This document shows, piece after piece, positions 5,854-8,543 of a stretch of 8,543 bases of DNA (position 1 is its first letter; each line of letters opens with the position of its first letter). The position numbers and the translations under genes were made by a program. The DNA comes from Coriobacteriaceae bacterium. GTDB lineage: Bacteria; Actinomycetota; Coriobacteriia; Coriobacteriales; Eggerthellaceae. Under the pieces are notes generated by a model. It worked only from the letters and a program-made list of their open reading frames with translations, did no database searches and was not told where the DNA came from. The DNA is taken from contig SUUF01000087.1 of the NCBI GenBank assembly GCA_015062635.1, forward strand, positions 1 to 8,543. Reading direction: 5' to 3'.

Positions 5854-7845
5854 ATGGTCAAAGCGCACCCGATATCGTCTAAAATCGCGTTGCTCTCATC
5901 CTTGATTGCGATGATTCTCGCACTTGCGCTATGCGCTGGCTGCTCGTATGAGTCGTACGAGCTCGGCGAACCGGAAAACACCGGCGATGCAGGCACTTCC
6001 TGGACCGTGCTCGTGTACATGTGCGGCTCCGACCTCGAAAGCGAGGCGGGGCTCGCCACCGAGAACCTCATCGAGCTCACCGGCTCCGAACTGGGCGACA
6101 ACGTGAATTTCGTCATCGAAACCGGCGGCACGTCGAAATGGCGTAACAACGTGATAACCACCGACGAAATCGGACGCTATGTCGCCGAACCCGAGGGCAT
6201 CGCCTACGTGGGGAGCGCCACCTTCGGATCGATGGGCGACCCGTCTACCCTTGCCGACTTCATCACCTGGGGCGTGAAGAACTACCCCGCCGACCGCACG
6301 ATGCTCGTGTTCTGGGATCATGGCGGCGGAACGCTTGCGGGCGTGTGCGCCGACGAGCTCTACGTGAACAAGAAGACCGGCGCCACCGACACGCTCACGC
6401 TTCCCGAAATGGCGAAGGCGCTGAAGAAGGCCAACCACCACTTCGACCTCGTCGGATTCGACACCTGCCTGATGGCGACGCTCGAGACCGCGCAGACGGT
6501 CGAGCCGTGGGCCGACTACCTCGTGGCTTCCGAGGAATCGGAGCCGGGCGGCGGTTGGGCCTACGATTCCTGGCCGGCGTGGCTCGCTAAGTATCCCGGC
6601 GTCGAGACGAAGGAGCTCGGCCGCGCCATCTGCGATAGCTACTACTACAAATGCGTGAACTCCTACACCGACGAGATGGCCACCCTCTCGGTGACCGACT
6701 TGTCAAAGGTTCCCGCTCTCGCCAAGGCATTCGAAGACGCTTCCGACGAGATCTTCGCCTCGACGAGCGACATGCAGAGCCTGCGCGTCATCGCCCAGGG
6801 AGCCAGCCGTGCCGAAAACTATGGCGGTAATACCGACGCGCAAGGCTACACCGACATGGTCGACCTCGGCCACCTGATGAAGAATACCGATTCGGTGCTC
6901 TCGCCGCACGCCGGCGCGGTCATCGCCGCGCTCGACGATGCCGTGGTCTATTCGATCAACGGGCGCGACCGCTCGAACGCCCACGGGCTTTCGGTGTTCT
7001 ACCCGCTCGCCTGGAACAGCGACGTCTACAACATGTACCAAGACATCACGACCGAGATCACCGGCAACTTCTCGTACCTGAAATACCTGGCCGTGAAGAA
7101 CGGTAACTACAACAAGGTCGACTGGAAGAAACTCGGCGCCGAGACCAAGGCCGAGGAGAAGGTCAAGCCGGTCGAAAAGGGCGATTTCAAGATCAAGTAC
7201 AAGCAGGGCATCGATTCCGACATGCACCTGCGCCTCACCATCACGAACGACCTCGACGCGGTGGAATCGGTGCGGTTTGCGATGGGCCGCTTCGATCTTG
7301 ACGACAGCCTCTACCTGCCCTTCGGCGTCGACAACAACATCAACATGGATTGGGATGAGGGCGTCTTCACCGACAACTTCGAGGGCACGTGGATGGCCAT
7401 CGACGGCAATTTCGTGAATGCGCAGCTGGTGGCCGAAACCGACGATTACACCCTCTATGCCATCCCCATCAAGCTCAACGACAAGCGCACGAACCTCATT
7501 GCCGCGTGGCGCTATGACGAGAACCGCTTCGACGTGCTCGGCGCATACGACAGCGTCGACGAGACGAGCGGCCAGGTTCCCAAGAGCATGCGCAAGCTGC
7601 AGGAGGGAGACCAGGTGACCTTCCTCTTCACGGCCTATGACCTTGGAAGCGATGACGATGAGGGAATCGAGTTCGACCTCTCGACCATAACCTGGAAAAA
7701 CGACCTCGTCATGGAAGACACCGACCTGGGCGACGGCGATTACGTGTATTGGTATGAAATCGTGGACATCCTGGGCAACGTCACGCAGACCAAGCCGGTG
7801 ATCATGCATTACCAGGACGGTTACATCGAGCCGGAAGAGCTGTAG
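5854..7845 (+). CDS. Clostripain-family (peptidase C11) lipoprotein
   Basis: 663-aa exported cysteine protease. Start ATG at 5854 has GGAAGGGG just upstream; the in-frame TTG at 5830 would add eight residues before the signal peptide. Residues 1-30 form a lipoprotein-type signal peptide ending LCAGC, with Cys30 the likely lipidated residue. The -3 position is Cys rather than the usual Leu. Residues about 48-430 form the C11 domain: WTVLVYMCGSDLES, then the catalytic His156 in LVFWDHGGG and the catalytic Cys205 in LVGFDTCLMA. EESEPGGGWAY (227-237) fits the substrate-pocket region. Both dyad residues are intact. C11 enzymes cut after Arg or Lys and often self-process; Lys173-Lys174 between the dyad residues is a possible site (inference). 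The C-terminal third is Asp-rich and probably beta-sheet, of unknown role. Likely acts at the outer face of the cell membrane. Confidence 0.88.
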   Translation: MVKAHPISSKIALLSSLIAMILALALCAGCSYESYELGEPENTGDAGTSWTVLVYMCGSDLESEAGLATENLIELTGSELGDNVNFVIETGGTSKWRNNVITTDEIGRYVAEPEGIAYVGSATFGSMGDPSTLADFITWGVKNYPADRTMLVFWDHGGGTLAGVCADELYVNKKTGATDTLTLPEMAKALKKANHHFDLVGFDTCLMATLETAQTVEPWADYLVASEESEPGGGWAYDSWPAWLAKYPGVETKELGRAICDSYYYKCVNSYTDEMATLSVTDLSKVPALAKAFEDASDEIFASTSDMQSLRVIAQGASRAENYGGNTDAQGYTDMVDLGHLMKNTDSVLSPHAGAVIAALDDAVVYSINGRDRSNAHGLSVFYPLAWNSDVYNMYQDITTEITGNFSYLKYLAVKNGNYNKVDWKKLGAETKAEEKVKPVEKGDFKIKYKQGIDSDMHLRLTITNDLDAVESVRFAMGRFDLDDSLYLPFGVDNNINMDWDEGVFTDNFEGTWMAIDGNFVNAQLVAETDDYTLYAIPIKLNDKRTNLIAAWRYDENRFDVLGAYDSVDETSGQVPKSMRKLQEGDQVTFLFTAYDLGSDDDEGIEFDLSTITWKNDLVMEDTDLGDGDYVYWYEIVDILGNVTQTKPVIMHYQDGYIEPEEL

Positions 7846-7878
7846 ATCGAAGGCAGCTCGCCTTAGCCGAACATGCCG

Positions 7879-7903
7879 CGGGGCGCCCGACATGGGCGCC
7901 CCG
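7879..7903. terminator. Shared hairpin between convergent genes
   Basis: Perfect 10-bp stem CGGGGCGCCC / GGGCGCCCCG with loop GACAT, between the stop of the protease gene (7845) and that of the ABC exporter (7923). Neither strand has a strong T-run. The position between convergent genes supports a bidirectional terminator. Confidence 0.6.
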
Positions 7904-7922
7904 TCGTATTACCGGCTTTCGG

Positions 7923-8543
7923 CTATTCTTGGAACTGCGAGTTGTAGAGCTCGGCGTAGAATCCGCTCTTCGCAAGAAGTTCATCGTGCGTGCCCTGCTC
8001 GATGATGTCGCCTTCGTCCATGACCAGGATGAGGTCGGCGTTGCGGATGGTGCTGAGCCGGTGCGCGATGACGAATGACGTGCGGTCGCGCATCAGCTCG
8101 TCCATCGCGCGCTGGATGAGTTCCTCGGTACGGGTGTCGACGCTTGACGTGGCCTCGTCGAGGATGAGGATGTCGTGGTCGGCGAGCACGGCGCGCGCGA
8201 TGGTGAGCAGCTGCTTTTGCCCCTGGCTGATGTTCGTCGCATCCTCGTTGATGCGCGTGTCATACCCGTCGGGCAACGTGCGAATGAACCGGTCGGCAAA
8301 AGCGGCCTGCGCTGCTTTGACCACCTGCTCGTCGCTCGCTTCGAGGTCGCCGTAGCGGATGTTCTCCCGGATGCTCGCGGAGTAGAGCCAGGCATCCTGA
8401 AGCACCATGCTCATCGACCCGCGCAGGTCCTCGCGCGTGAACTCGCGGATATCGGTTCCGTTGATGCGGATGGCGCCGCCATTCACGTCATAGAAGCGCT
8501 CGAGCAGCTTCACCATCGTGGTCTTGCCCGCGCCGGTCGGCCC
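7923..8543 (-). CDS. ABC exporter ATP-binding domain (5' end beyond the window)
   Basis: The last 206 residues of an ABC exporter subunit; the gene continues past 8543. The nucleotide-binding domain is nearly complete. Walker A GPTGAGKT begins exactly at the window edge. The Q-loop Gln is in MVLQDAWLYSASIRENI, the signature is NISQGQKQLLTIARA, Walker B with catalytic Glu is ILILDEATSSVD, and the switch His is in AHRLSTI. This sequence type belongs to fused membrane-plus-ATPase multidrug/lipid exporters; the SQGQ signature and intact Glu fit the catalytically competent half of a heterodimeric pair, so a partner gene would be expected upstream, outside the window. Substrate not determinable. 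Confidence 0.93.
   Translation of the reverse strand, partial: GPTGAGKTTMVKLLERFYDVNGGAIRINGTDIREFTREDLRGSMSMVLQDAWLYSASIRENIRYGDLEASDEQVVKAAQAAFADRFIRTLPDGYDTRINEDATNISQGQKQLLTIARAVLADHDILILDEATSSVDTRTEELIQRAMDELMRDRTSFVIAHRLSTIRNADLILVMDEGDIIEQGTHDELLAKSGFYAELYNSQFQE

Noticed and set aside
6703..7893. Long minus-strand open frame opposite the clostripain gene
   Set aside because: Val/His/Asp-rich shadow of a gene with intact catalytic motifs; no ribosome binding site.

Overview
The window is GC-rich bacterial chromosome. Three things suggest a gut-type actinobacterium of the class Coriobacteriia (Eggerthellaceae-like): the codon use, a BspA-type leucine-rich-repeat surface protein with a Lys-rich C-terminal module typical of gut Coriobacteriia and Lachnospiraceae, and a clostripain-family lipoprotein. 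This placement is inferred from general familiarity with these families; no database search was possible.

Layout. (1) 99-1034 (+) encodes a ten-helix DMT/EamA transporter and ends in a strong hairpin terminator. (2) 1141-4062 looks like an accessory island at a tRNA gene. A functional tRNA-Arg(CCG) lies on the minus strand at 3986-4062. Its 3' portion recurs at 3874-3898, at 3751-3775 and, as a 41-nt exact copy, at 1141-1181. Between the outer copies lie a frameshifted LRR surface-protein gene (minus), a 63-aa acidic ORF (plus) and a YraN-like remnant without a start codon (minus). (3) A 39-aa single-pass membrane protein sits 17 bp upstream of the tRNA on the same strand, behind an extended -10 promoter. 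(4) Divergent from it is a TPP riboswitch followed by cytX, a predicted hydroxymethylpyrimidine transporter. (5) A 663-aa clostripain (C11) lipoprotein follows. (6) The window ends in the 3' part of an ABC exporter ATPase gene on the minus strand, convergent with the protease gene.

How the parts fit. The clearest regulatory logic is thiamine control: the TPP aptamer contains the Shine-Dalgarno sequence of cytX, so TPP should block synthesis of the pyrimidine-precursor transporter. The most unusual structure is the array of tRNA 3' tails. Each tail is paired with a hairpin whose core is constant while its flanking arms change in a compensating way. The array reads either as stacked attachment sites of integrated elements or as a repeat family that carries tRNA tails and terminators. 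No integrase gene is visible in the window, so the island interpretation rests on the repeats alone.
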